Assembly: GCA_964568525.1 (NCBI GenBank)
Contig: CAZMPM010000013.1
Coordinates: forward strand, 1 to 31,866
Length of the DNA: 31,866 nt
From: CAYZPB01 sp964568525
Lineage (GTDB): Bacteria > Bacillota > Bacilli > Tepidibacillales > Tepidibacillaceae
Direction: 5' to 3'
Shown: positions 24,407-31,866 of the stretch, one piece after another
Layout: every line of letters starts with the position of its first letter
Numbering within the stretch: the stretch's first letter is position 1
Notes under the pieces: generated by a model
What the model was told of the DNA's origin: nothing
The model's input: the letters and a program-made list of their open reading frames with translations, nothing else
Databases searched by the model: none
Program-made: the position numbers and the translations under genes

Positions 24407-25954
24407 ATGATCAAGAAGTACAAGCCAGAACCATTTACGGATTTTACAAAGGAGGAGAACAGTGCGGCTTTTAAGGAAGCATTAGCACTGGTTAAATCCC
24501 AGTTTAATAGGGAATATCCACTAATTATTGGTGGAGAGAAAATTTACACCGAACAAAAGATTACCTCATACAATCCAGCGAACAAGAACGAAGTTGTTGG
24601 GGTGGTTAGCAAGGCAGACACTGCACTTGCGGAACAAGCGATGCAAGCTGCTTTGGCGAAGTTTGCGGAGTGGAAGGAGTGGCCGGCTGATGCGCGCGCT
24701 CGACTTTTGTTCAAAGCAGCAGCGATTATGCGTCGGCGGAAGCACGAGTTTTCTGCGACAATGGTTTATGAGGCTGGGAAGAACTGGGCAGAGGCCGATG
24801 GTGATACGGCTGAGGCGATTGATTTCATGGAGTTTTATGCCCGTGAAATGATTAGACTTAGCGGTTCACAAGAGGTAACGCCATATAAAGGAGAAACAAA
24901 TGACCTTTATTATATTCCGCTCGGTGTGGGCGTAATTATTCCGCCATGGAATTTTCCGAATGCAATTATGGTTGGGATGACGACAGCAGCGGTTGTGACT
25001 GGTAATACTGTTGTGCTGAAACCGGCCAGTATAACGCCGGTAGTAGCTGCGAAGTTCATGGAAATACTTGAGGAAGCAGGGATACCTGCTGGTGTGGTTA
25101 ACTTTGTTCCCGGTAGTGGAGCCGAGGTTGGCGACTATCTGGTTGAACACCATTTAACAAGATTCATTAGTTTTACAGGCTCAAAGGATGTTGGATTGGA
25201 GCTGACAGCGAAAGCTGCTGTCGTTAAGCCGGGTCAGAAGTGGATTAAGCGGGTAGTAACTGAACTGGGTGGTAAAGATGCAATTCTTGTCGACTATGAT
25301 GCAGATTTAGATGCGGCAGCAGCGGGTATTGTGGCCTCAGCGTTCGGTTTCCAAGGGCAGAAATGTTCAGCATGTTCACGCGCAATTATCCACCAGGATA
25401 TTTATGATGAGTTATTAGAGAAAATTGTTGCAAAGGCGAAACAGCTTAAACAAGGTGCGCCGGAAGTATTTGAAAATAGTGTTGGTCCAGTTGCTGAAGC
25501 AAGTGCTTTTAGCAAAATTGCTGAATATATTGAAATTGGTAAAAAAGAAGGACGCTTAATTCTGGGTGGAGGCAGCGATGATAGCAAAGGCTATTATATT
25601 GAGCCAACGATTTTTGCCGATGTAAATCGGAATGCGCGAATTGCACAGGAGGAGATTTTCGGTCCAGTGCTGGCACTAATTAAGGTGAAGAATCTAGGTG
25701 AAGGTATTGAGGTATTTAATGATACAGAGTATGGCTTAACAGGTTCATTATATGCACGTAATCGAGAAACGATTGAGCGCGGCCGAAGAGAACTACATTG
25801 TGGCAATCTTTACTTCAATCGTAAATGTACTGGTGCGATTGTTGGTGTCCATCCATTTGGTGGTTTCAATTTATCTGGTACGGATTCGAAGGCTGGCGGT
25901 CGCGATTATCTGCAACTATTCATGCAATTAAAAGTAATATCAGAAAGCTTGTAG
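24407..25954 (+). CDS. rocA: 1-pyrroline-5-carboxylate dehydrogenase (RocA/PutC type)
   Basis: Oxidises P5C/glutamate semialdehyde to glutamate with NAD+, second step of proline (and arginine) breakdown. The 515-residue protein equals Bacillus RocA in length. Seen: VIPxNFP-type IPPWNFPNAI, cofactor segment KPASITPVVAAKF, FTGSKDVG, TELGGKDAILVD with the catalytic Glu, FQGQKCSACSRA with nucleophile near Cys320, PTIFADV, EEIFGPVLAL and the family C-terminus VHPFGGFNLSGTDSKAGG. I chose ATG 24407, which has TGGGGGAC upstream; an ATG at 24389 lies before that site. It may be cotranscribed with mtnN and luxS, since only 12 nt separate it from mtnN. Confidence 0.94.
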   Translation: MIKKYKPEPFTDFTKEENSAAFKEALALVKSQFNREYPLIIGGEKIYTEQKITSYNPANKNEVVGVVSKADTALAEQAMQAALAKFAEWKEWPADARARLLFKAAAIMRRRKHEFSATMVYEAGKNWAEADGDTAEAIDFMEFYAREMIRLSGSQEVTPYKGETNDLYYIPLGVGVIIPPWNFPNAIMVGMTTAAVVTGNTVVLKPASITPVVAAKFMEILEEAGIPAGVVNFVPGSGAEVGDYLVEHHLTRFISFTGSKDVGLELTAKAAVVKPGQKWIKRVVTELGGKDAILVDYDADLDAAAAGIVASAFGFQGQKCSACSRAIIHQDIYDELLEKIVAKAKQLKQGAPEVFENSVGPVAEASAFSKIAEYIEIGKKEGRLILGGGSDDSKGYYIEPTIFADVNRNARIAQEEIFGPVLALIKVKNLGEGIEVFNDTEYGLTGSLYARNRETIERGRRELHCGNLYFNRKCTGAIVGVHPFGGFNLSGTDSKAGGRDYLQLFMQLKVISESL

Positions 25955-25966
25955 GAGGATATATAG

Positions 25967-26668
25967 ATGCTTGTTGGCATAATTGGAGCAATGGAAGAAG
26001 AGATCGTTATCTTGCGTGAGAAGCTAGTAGGAGCAGTTGAGTTTGAACTAGGGGGTTTCGAATTCGCGGAAGGTGAATTGGCTGGAGTCGATGTTGTGCT
26101 CTTAAAAAGCGGTATCGGCAAAGTAAATGCTGCAATTGCCACGACACTCATGATTCAGATTTATCAACCGGATTATATAATCAATACTGGCTCTGCTGGT
26201 GGTTTTAATCAGGAACTCAGTGTTGGGGATATTGTTGTAGCTGATGAGCTGCGTTATCATGATGTTGATGCGACAGTCTTTGGCTATGATTTTGGACAAG
26301 TTCCAGGTATGCCGGCATCTTATCTGCCGGATTCACGTTTAGTTGATTTGGCATTAAAAAGTGGTGAGCAACTAGACGCGCATGTGGTAAAAGGGTTGAT
26401 CACCTCTAGTGATTCGTTTATGGATGATTTAGAACGTGTAAACGTGGTTCGCCGCCAGTTTCCAGGCGTCAAAGCTGCGGAAATGGAATCAACTGCGATT
26501 GCGCAGACCGCTTGGCAGTTTGGTGTGCCTTTTGTGATTATTAGGTCGCTTTCGGATATTGCCGGTAGCGATTCACTCACTTCATACGAGCAATTTCTCG
26601 TGCAGGCTTCAATCAATTCGGCTGCATTGGTTGAGTTAATTATAAAGGAGATGGGCGATTTTGGTTAA
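25967..26668 (+). CDS. mtnN: 5'-methylthioadenosine/S-adenosylhomocysteine nucleosidase
   Basis: Cleaves the N-glycosidic bond of MTA and SAH, removing inhibitory products of SAM metabolism and yielding S-ribosylhomocysteine for LuxS. The 233-residue protein carries GIIGAMEEE (Glu12), GIGKVNAA, NTGSAGGF, ITSSDSFM, the purine/ribose motif AAEMESTAIAQ and the catalytic Asp197 in SLSDIAGSD. Start ATG 25967 follows AGGAGG. It overlaps luxS by 8 nt, so the two steps are translationally coupled. Confidence 0.96.
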   Translation: MLVGIIGAMEEEIVILREKLVGAVEFELGGFEFAEGELAGVDVVLLKSGIGKVNAAIATTLMIQIYQPDYIINTGSAGGFNQELSVGDIVVADELRYHDVDATVFGYDFGQVPGMPASYLPDSRLVDLALKSGEQLDAHVVKGLITSSDSFMDDLERVNVVRRQFPGVKAAEMESTAIAQTAWQFGVPFVIIRSLSDIAGSDSLTSYEQFLVQASINSAALVELIIKEMGDFG

Positions 26669-27122
26669 GAAATTTAATGTGGAGAGTTTTAATTTAGATC
26701 ATACAAAAGTTAAGGCGCCCTATATTCGGCTAGTGAGCATAACTACCGTTGAACATGGCGATGCGATTAGTAAGTTTGACCTGAGGTTTACGCAACCGAA
26801 CTTGCGGTTTATGGAGATGTCGGCTGTACACGCTTTAGAACATTTACTGGCGGTCAATATTCGCGAGCATCTTGCTAATGTCCTTGATATTAGCCCAATG
26901 GGTTGTCAGACTGGTTTTTATCTGCTGGTGCTAAATTTGAAAGATGAAGAGCTGGTTTATGAAGCGGTCGAGAAGACACTTAAGGATATTCTAAAAGCGA
27001 AAGAGGTGCCCGCGGCCAATGATGTTCAATGTGGTAATGCAGCTAGTCACAGCTTAAGCGGTGCCCAAAAGTATGCCGAGGATATGTTAGCTGGAAGGGC
27101 AAAATGGAAAGAGATATTCTGA
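26661..27122 (+). CDS. luxS: S-ribosylhomocysteine lyase LuxS
   Basis: Splits S-ribosylhomocysteine into homocysteine and DPD, the precursor of autoinducer-2. The 153-residue metalloenzyme has the metal ligands His57 and His61 (VHALEHLL, with Glu60), catalytic Cys82 in DISPMGCQTGFY and the third metal ligand Cys124 in VQCGNA. The start is TTG 26661, inside the end of mtnN, with AAAGGAG about 9 nt upstream; the family-like N-terminus NVESFNLDHTKVKAPYIRL supports it. All catalytic residues are kept, so AI-2 precursor production is likely, whether used for signalling or only for recycling methyl-cycle waste. Confidence 0.96.
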   Translation: MVKKFNVESFNLDHTKVKAPYIRLVSITTVEHGDAISKFDLRFTQPNLRFMEMSAVHALEHLLAVNIREHLANVLDISPMGCQTGFYLLVLNLKDEELVYEAVEKTLKDILKAKEVPAANDVQCGNAASHSLSGAQKYAEDMLAGRAKWKEIF

Positions 27123-27150
27123 TTGTGATTGAGGAGCGAAGGGGGAATAA

Positions 27151-27441
27151 ATGGTGAGTATGAGTAAGGATGATTTGCTTAATGCCGCAAGGTTAGGTAG
27201 TTTAAAATTAACGAACGAAGAGCTAATAACCTATGGTGAGCAGTTGAATAGAATGTTTGATTTTATTGATATTATCAAAGAGGTTGATACTTCAGAGGTG
27301 CCAGAAACGAATCAAGGGTTGGATCTGGTTAATGTTTTCCGTGAGGATGAGATTATAGAGTCACTAACTAATGAAGTGGCGCTGGCGAATGCTTCAGAAG
27401 CAAGCGATGGACAGTTCAAAGTACCAACAATTATTGAATAG
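27151..27441 (+). CDS. gatC: Asp/Glu-tRNA amidotransferase subunit C
   Basis: Small subunit (96 residues) that wraps around GatA and stabilises the GatCAB complex. It has the usual pattern: N-terminal helix with LTNEELITYGEQLNRMFDFID, middle VNVFREDE and the C-terminal DGQFKVPTIIE. Start ATG 27151 follows AAGGGGGAA; ATG 27160 is an alternative. It is the first gene of the gatCAB-rlmD cluster, 28 nt after luxS. Confidence 0.93.
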   Translation: MVSMSKDDLLNAARLGSLKLTNEELITYGEQLNRMFDFIDIIKEVDTSEVPETNQGLDLVNVFREDEIIESLTNEVALANASEASDGQFKVPTIIE

Positions 27442-27455
27442 GGGGGGGAGAGAGA

Positions 27456-28952
27456 ATGTCGCTACGGGATTTAACGATTAAAGAGATAAGTAGTAAGTTG
27501 CGCCAAAAGGAACTTACAGCAACGGATTTAGTTAAGCTCTCCTTCAGAAGGATTGGCGAGGTAGAACGTGATGTGCAGGCGTTTATCACTTTAGATGAGC
27601 AGAATGCACTGGCCGATGCTGCTGCACTGGATAGCCGGATTGCTGCTGGTAAATCTGTAGGTATACTGGCAGGATTACCGGTTGGTATAAAAGATAATAT
27701 TTCGACAAAGGGAATTTTGACTACTTGTGGTAGTAAAATGTTAGCTAATTATTTGCCGGTATATAATGCGACCGCTTATGAGAAAATTGTTGCAGCAGAT
27801 TCAATCATGATTGGCAAAACAAATATGGACGAGTTTGCGATGGGTTCTTCAACTGAGTATTCTGCATTTCAACCGACCTATAATCCATGGGATCTTGACC
27901 GCGTGCCAGGTGGTTCAAGTGGTGGTTCGGCTGTGGCAGTGGCTAGCGGTGAGGTATATTATGCGTTAGGCTCTGATACTGGCGGTTCAATTCGACAACC
28001 AGCAGCTTATGCAGGGATTGTCGGTTATAAACCAAGTTATGGTCTAGTTTCGCGTTATGGTTTGGTTGCTAATGCATCATCATTAGATCATATCGGACCG
28101 TTAACCAAAAATGTCGAGGACGCAGCCTATGTGTTGCAGGTTATTGCTGGGAAGGATCCGCTGGATTCAGTAATGATTGATGCAGAAGTGCCGGATTATG
28201 TTGGCGCTTTGACTGGCGATATCAAGGGCATACGAATTGGGATTGCGAAGGAGTACTTTATTGAGGGCATGGACCCAGCTGTTAAAGAGTCTGTTCTAGC
28301 AACTGTAAAGGTGTTCGAGAATTTAGGGGCGATTGTTGAAGAGGTGTCACTTCCGCATAGTGAATATGCGATTGCGGCTAACTATATTATTCTGGCAGCT
28401 GAGGCAAGCTCTAATCTAGGTCGCTTTGATGGTATACGTTATGGTGTTCGGGCAGTGAATCCTGCGGGGTTGACTGATATGTATCTGCGCACTCGTAGCG
28501 AGGGGTTCGGTGCTGAAGTCAAGCGGCGGATTATCGTCGGAAACTACGTGCTAGGCACTGGTCACTATGAGGATTACTTTTTGCAAGCGCAACGCGTGCG
28601 GACATTGGTGAAACGGGATTATGAGGCGGTTTTTGCGAAGTACGATTTAATCCTAGGTCCGACAGCGCCGACGACTGCTTTTAAGTTGAATGATAATACG
28701 AATGATCCTTTGACAATGTATCGTAGTGATATTCTGACGGTGGCGGCGAATCTTGCGGGATTGCCAGCAATCAGTGTGCCGTGTGGATTAATTAATGGGC
28801 TGCCGGTAGGATTACAGCTGATTGGCAAGCAGTTTGCTGATGCAAAGGTGCTTAGTGCTGCGTATGCTTATGAACAGGCGACTGAGCATCATAAGTTACG
28901 TCCGCAATTAGGTCAGATGACGGGCGAGAAAAAAGAAGGGGGGCGAGCATAA
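27456..28952 (+). CDS. gatA: Glu-tRNA(Gln)/Asp-tRNA(Asn) amidotransferase subunit A
   Basis: Amidase subunit that releases ammonia from glutamine for GatB. At 498 residues it has the amidase signature triad Ser-cisSer-Lys: Lys79 in GIKDNIS, and the serines in PGGSSGGSAVAVASGE and GSDTGGSIRQPA, then GYKPSYGLVSRYGLV. Length and motifs are standard. The start ATG 27456 has a purine-rich GGGGGGAGAG upstream. The stop overlaps the gatB start as TAATG. Confidence 0.97.
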   Translation: MSLRDLTIKEISSKLRQKELTATDLVKLSFRRIGEVERDVQAFITLDEQNALADAAALDSRIAAGKSVGILAGLPVGIKDNISTKGILTTCGSKMLANYLPVYNATAYEKIVAADSIMIGKTNMDEFAMGSSTEYSAFQPTYNPWDLDRVPGGSSGGSAVAVASGEVYYALGSDTGGSIRQPAAYAGIVGYKPSYGLVSRYGLVANASSLDHIGPLTKNVEDAAYVLQVIAGKDPLDSVMIDAEVPDYVGALTGDIKGIRIGIAKEYFIEGMDPAVKESVLATVKVFENLGAIVEEVSLPHSEYAIAANYIILAAEASSNLGRFDGIRYGVRAVNPAGLTDMYLRTRSEGFGAEVKRRIIVGNYVLGTGHYEDYFLQAQRVRTLVKRDYEAVFAKYDLILGPTAPTTAFKLNDNTNDPLTMYRSDILTVAANLAGLPAISVPCGLINGLPVGLQLIGKQFADAKVLSAAYAYEQATEHHKLRPQLGQMTGEKKEGGRA

Positions 28953-30388
28953 TGGGTAATGGTAATTACGAAACAGTAATTGGTCTGGAGGTTCACGTTG
29001 AATTATCAACGAAGACCAAAATTTTCTGCGGTTGTTCGACGGAATTCGGTGCGCCACCCAATACGAACGTCTGCCCAGGTTGCTTAGCGATGCCAGGCTC
29101 GTTGCCGGTTCTCAATAAGCAGGCGGTAGAGTATGGAATGAGAGCGTCATTGGCGCTTAATTGCGAAATTAATTTGGAGAATAAATTCGATCGCAAGCAC
29201 TATTTCTATCCGGATCTAGCTGCGGCATACCAGAAGTCGCAATTTTATATGCCGATTGGCGTCAATGGCTGGATTGATATTGATGTGGACGGTGTTAAAA
29301 AGCGAATCCGTGTTAATCGCGTTCATTTAGAGGAAGATGCAAGCAAGCTAACACACAGTGATTACGACGATGGTAGCCTGGTCGATTATAATCGGGGCGG
29401 AATGCCGCTGATTGAGATTGTCTCTGAGGCTGATATGCGTTCGCCGGCAGAGGCGCGTGCGTATCTAGAAAAGCTTAAAGCGATTATTCAATATACTGGC
29501 GTTTCTAACGTGAAGATGGAAGAAGGCTCACTTCGTTGCGATGCGAATGTAAGTTTGCGACCTATAGGACAGGAGAAATTCGGAACGAAGCGCGAGCTCA
29601 AAAACATGAACTCATTCCGTACTGCTGAGCGAGCGATGGAGTATGAGGTGGAAAAGCAAGCGGAGATGCTTAATAATGGTGAAAAGATTACGCAGCAGAC
29701 TTTGCGTTGGGATGAAGCTAAGGGCGTTACAATTGCGATGAGAAGCAAAGAAGCGGCAGAAGATTATCGTTATTTTCCCGATCCTGATTTAGTTCTTGTC
29801 AAGCTGACTAATGAGTGGGTTGAGCGAGTACGTGCTGATTTGCCTGAGCTGCCAGACGCGCGGATGGCACGTTACGTCGAACAATATGGGTTATCGGGGT
29901 ATGATGCCGGTATTCTGACATCGTCTAGGGAATTAGCTGACTTTTATGAAGGTTCGATTGCAGTTAGTGCTGATTATAAGTCGGTTGCCAACTGGATGAT
30001 GGGAGATTTGTTGGCCTATTTGAATACGGAGAATATAGAAGTTAAAGACTTAGTGCTTAAGCCAAGTGCACTTGGTGAGATGATTGAGTTGATAAATAAT
30101 GGTACAATTAGCGGCAAAATTGCCAAGACTGTTTTTGAGGAGATGCTAGTGAGTGGCAAAGACCCAGCAACAATCGTTAAAGAAAAGGGACTAGTGCAAA
30201 TTAGCGACGAGAGTGAGCTGGTCGCTGTGATTGCACAAGTTGTGGCTGATAATCCACAATCGGTTGAGGATTATAAGGGTGGTAAGGCTCAAGCTTTTGG
30301 CTTCTTAGTTGGGCAGGTCATGAAGGAGACTCGTGGCAAGGCGAATCCGCAGCTGGTTAATAAGCTGTTAAAGGAGAAACTGGGATAG
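28952..30388 (+). CDS. gatB: Glu-tRNA(Gln)/Asp-tRNA(Asn) amidotransferase subunit B
   Basis: Kinase and amidotransferase subunit that phosphorylates the misacylated Glu or Asp on the tRNA and amidates it. The 478-residue protein begins GLEVHVELSTKTKIFCGC, with zinc ligands CxC and VCPGC, followed by LPVLNKQAVEYG, KHYFYPDL, GSLRCDANVSLRP and AEDYRYFPDPDL. The C-terminal Yqey-like tRNA-binding tail ends VNKLLKEKLG. The start shares one base with the gatA stop; rlmD starts directly after its TAG. Confidence 0.97.
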   Translation: MGNGNYETVIGLEVHVELSTKTKIFCGCSTEFGAPPNTNVCPGCLAMPGSLPVLNKQAVEYGMRASLALNCEINLENKFDRKHYFYPDLAAAYQKSQFYMPIGVNGWIDIDVDGVKKRIRVNRVHLEEDASKLTHSDYDDGSLVDYNRGGMPLIEIVSEADMRSPAEARAYLEKLKAIIQYTGVSNVKMEEGSLRCDANVSLRPIGQEKFGTKRELKNMNSFRTAERAMEYEVEKQAEMLNNGEKITQQTLRWDEAKGVTIAMRSKEAAEDYRYFPDPDLVLVKLTNEWVERVRADLPELPDARMARYVEQYGLSGYDAGILTSSRELADFYEGSIAVSADYKSVANWMMGDLLAYLNTENIEVKDLVLKPSALGEMIELINNGTISGKIAKTVFEEMLVSGKDPATIVKEKGLVQISDESELVAVIAQVVADNPQSVEDYKGGKAQAFGFLVGQVMKETRGKANPQLVNKLLKEKLG

Positions 30389-31807
30389 ATGAATCGACCC
30401 AGCAAAAATCAAGAGATTATATTAAAAGTAACCGATCTCAGTCATGAGGGGCTGGGAGTTGGGAAATATGAAGGTTATGCCTTATTTGTAGCAGACGCGT
30501 TGCCTGGAGAATTAATCCGGGCGCGCGTTGTTAAAGTTAACCGGAGTTTTGGCTATGCTCGTCTGTTGGAGTTGCTGGAGCCGAGTAGTGAACGAGTGGA
30601 TGCACCATGTAAAATCTATGGTCAGTGCGGTGGCTGCCAGTTGCAGCATTTGTCTTATGCAGGGCAACTGGCGTGGAAGCGGGAGCTTGTCGCGAACAAT
30701 CTAAAACGTCTGGGCGGGATTGAGTCGGTTGAAATTGCGGAGACGCAGGGAATGGCTGAGCCGTGGCGTTATCGGAATAAGTTGCAGGTACCTTTTGCAG
30801 AGGCGGCGGTGCCAGAGGCGGTGCCAGACACTGTGAACGTTCAGAGGCCGTCTGGTGAAAAACGACTGATATCGGGATTTTATGCGAAAAAGACGCATCG
30901 AGTAATTGATATGCAGGAGTGCATGATTCAAGATGAGGCAGGTAATATTATTAATCAGACAGTGCGAAATATTGCCGGGGAAATAGGAATTCCGGCATAT
31001 AAAGAGGAGACTGGCATGGGTGTGCTACGTCATGTAGTTACCAGAACTGCAGCGGGTACCGGCGAGACGATGTTGATACTGGTGACGAATGAGCGAGATT
31101 TTGTAGGGAAGAATGAACTGGTAGAACGGTTGCAGGTGGAGTTGCCGCATTTAACTAGTCTGGTGCAGAATCTAAATAAAAGGCGCGATAATGTGATTCT
31201 GGGGGACAAGTTTTATACTTTGGCGGGAGCCGATGTGATTTATGATGAGCTAGCGGGGTTGCGTTTTGCGATATCGCCGCGCTCTTTTTATCAGGTGAAT
31301 CCGCTGCAGACGCAAGTTTTGTACGAGCAGGCTACGGAGTTTGTTGAGTTAACAGGTGAGGAGATTGTCATTGATGCATATTGCGGGATTGGGACGATCT
31401 CGCTGTTCATGGCGAAGCGGGCGAAACATGTCTATGGCGTAGAAATCGTGGAAGAGGCGATTCGTGATGCGCGGATTAATGCTGAGTTAAATGGGATAAA
31501 TAATGTGGATTTTGTTGTAGGTGCGGCAGATGAGGTTATGGTGAAGTGGCTTGAAGAAGGCATTAATGCGGATGTTTTGGTGGTTGATCCGCCACGTAAA
31601 GGTTGTGAGCCAGAACTGCTTGATGCAATAATTGCAATGAGGCCGGAACGTGTGGTGTATGTGTCATGTAATCCAGCAACGCTAGCGCGGGATCTGCGAG
31701 TGCTAGAGGATGGCGGATACATAACAACAAAAGTACAGCCAGTAGACATGTTCCCGCAGACCGTGCACGTTGAGTGTCTGGTATTGATGTCAAGGGTAAA
31801 AGAATGA
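30389..31807 (+). CDS. rlmD: 23S rRNA (uracil-C5) methyltransferase, RlmD/RlmCD type
   Basis: SAM-dependent 4Fe-4S methyltransferase forming m5U in 23S rRNA. Domain order: TRAM domain (residues 1-68), Fe-S cysteines Cys74, Cys80, Cys83 and Cys178, central domain, and the Rossmann methyltransferase with DAYCGIGTISLF, VDPPRKGCEP and the catalytic Cys427 in YVSCNPATLARDL. The 472-residue length is normal. Residues around 135-152 carry an unusual Ala/Val/Pro/Glu-rich insert made by a short tandem repeat. It begins at the base after the gatB stop, so it is translationally coupled. Whether it is RlmD-like or the dual RlmCD of Bacillus cannot be told from sequence. The 3' end encoding HVECLVLM corresponds to a site used by some integrative elements. 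Confidence 0.93.
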   Translation: MNRPSKNQEIILKVTDLSHEGLGVGKYEGYALFVADALPGELIRARVVKVNRSFGYARLLELLEPSSERVDAPCKIYGQCGGCQLQHLSYAGQLAWKRELVANNLKRLGGIESVEIAETQGMAEPWRYRNKLQVPFAEAAVPEAVPDTVNVQRPSGEKRLISGFYAKKTHRVIDMQECMIQDEAGNIINQTVRNIAGEIGIPAYKEETGMGVLRHVVTRTAAGTGETMLILVTNERDFVGKNELVERLQVELPHLTSLVQNLNKRRDNVILGDKFYTLAGADVIYDELAGLRFAISPRSFYQVNPLQTQVLYEQATEFVELTGEEIVIDAYCGIGTISLFMAKRAKHVYGVEIVEEAIRDARINAELNGINNVDFVVGAADEVMVKWLEEGINADVLVVDPPRKGCEPELLDAIIAMRPERVVYVSCNPATLARDLRVLEDGGYITTKVQPVDMFPQTVHVECLVLMSRVKE

Positions 31808-31811
31808 GAGC

Positions 31812-31843
31812 GCTGAAAACCCTTATATATCAAGGGTTTTAGC
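31812..31843 (+). terminator. Terminator after rlmD
   Basis: A 12-bp stem with one bulged G (GCT-g-AAAACCCTT at 31812-31824 with AAGGGTTTTAGC at 31832-31843) and loop ATATATC. The T run is inside the stem arm, so the structure may work in both directions. It closes the gatCAB-rlmD transcript. Confidence 0.65.
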
Positions 31844-31866
31844 AGATATGGGTATGAAACCCACCA

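Noticed and set aside
31432..31833. 133-residue minus-strand open frame over the end of rlmD
   Set aside because: Antisense to the conserved methyltransferase domain, Ser/Thr-rich, no homology pattern.
31849..31863. Short hairpin TGGGT-ATGAA-ACCCA and terminal CCACCA, suggesting a tRNA end
   Set aside because: Only 5 bp, with no acceptor, D or T arm visible upstream; the window ends here.
1..31866. CRISPR arrays, insertion sequences, tRNA and rRNA genes
   Set aside because: No regularly spaced repeats, transposase frames or RNA gene signatures were seen on either strand.

Overview
The window looks like chromosomal core DNA of a Bacillota organism, most like Bacilli. No phage, insertion sequence, CRISPR array, tRNA or rRNA was seen. 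The order pur operon - yerB/DUF3048 - yerC - pcrB - pcrA - ligA - camS - gatCAB - rlmD is, as I recall it, the backbone of the Bacillus subtilis purE-to-yefA region. PcrB, CamS and YerC are themselves typical of Bacilli. I cannot name a genus from sequence alone. Start codons are varied: ATG, GTG and TTG, and apparently CTG or ATT in two genes.

Layout. 1-2280: a terminator from an upstream gene, a DUF4405 membrane protein, a terminator, and a metal-dependent amidohydrolase. 2281-14711: a promoter, a structured leader RNA and a purine operon in the order purE-B-S-Q-L-F-M-N-H-D, with several stop/start overlaps. purK and purC are missing from their usual places. 14712-21087: DUF3048 lipoprotein, YerC regulator, terminator, then pcrB, pcrA and ligA. 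21077-24261: a YtvI-like AI-2E family membrane protein (-), CamS lipoprotein (+) and proline dehydrogenase (-), arranged with almost no space between convergent 3' ends. 24262-27122: P5C dehydrogenase, MTA/SAH nucleosidase and LuxS. 27151-31807: gatC-gatA-gatB and the rRNA methyltransferase rlmD, closed by a terminator.

Together the genes cover IMP synthesis from phosphoribosylamine onward (apart from the PurK and PurC steps), DNA repair and ligation, an archaeal-type lipid enzyme, proline catabolism to glutamate, recycling of S-adenosylhomocysteine with AI-2 precursor output, and Glu-tRNA(Gln)/Asp-tRNA(Asn) amidation.

The most unusual points are: (1) PurQ has lost its whole glutaminase triad (Cys to Ser, His to Gln, Glu to Asp), so it looks like a pseudoenzyme kept in an otherwise intact PurSQL set; (2) PurD is fused in frame to a complete TraB/PrgY-family domain with C-terminal membrane helices, which would tether a purine enzyme to the membrane; (3) the purE leader carries a segment resembling the 3' half of a ykkC-family (PRPP subclass) riboswitch without a clear 5' half; (4) pcrA has no standard start codon in front of its conserved N-terminus.
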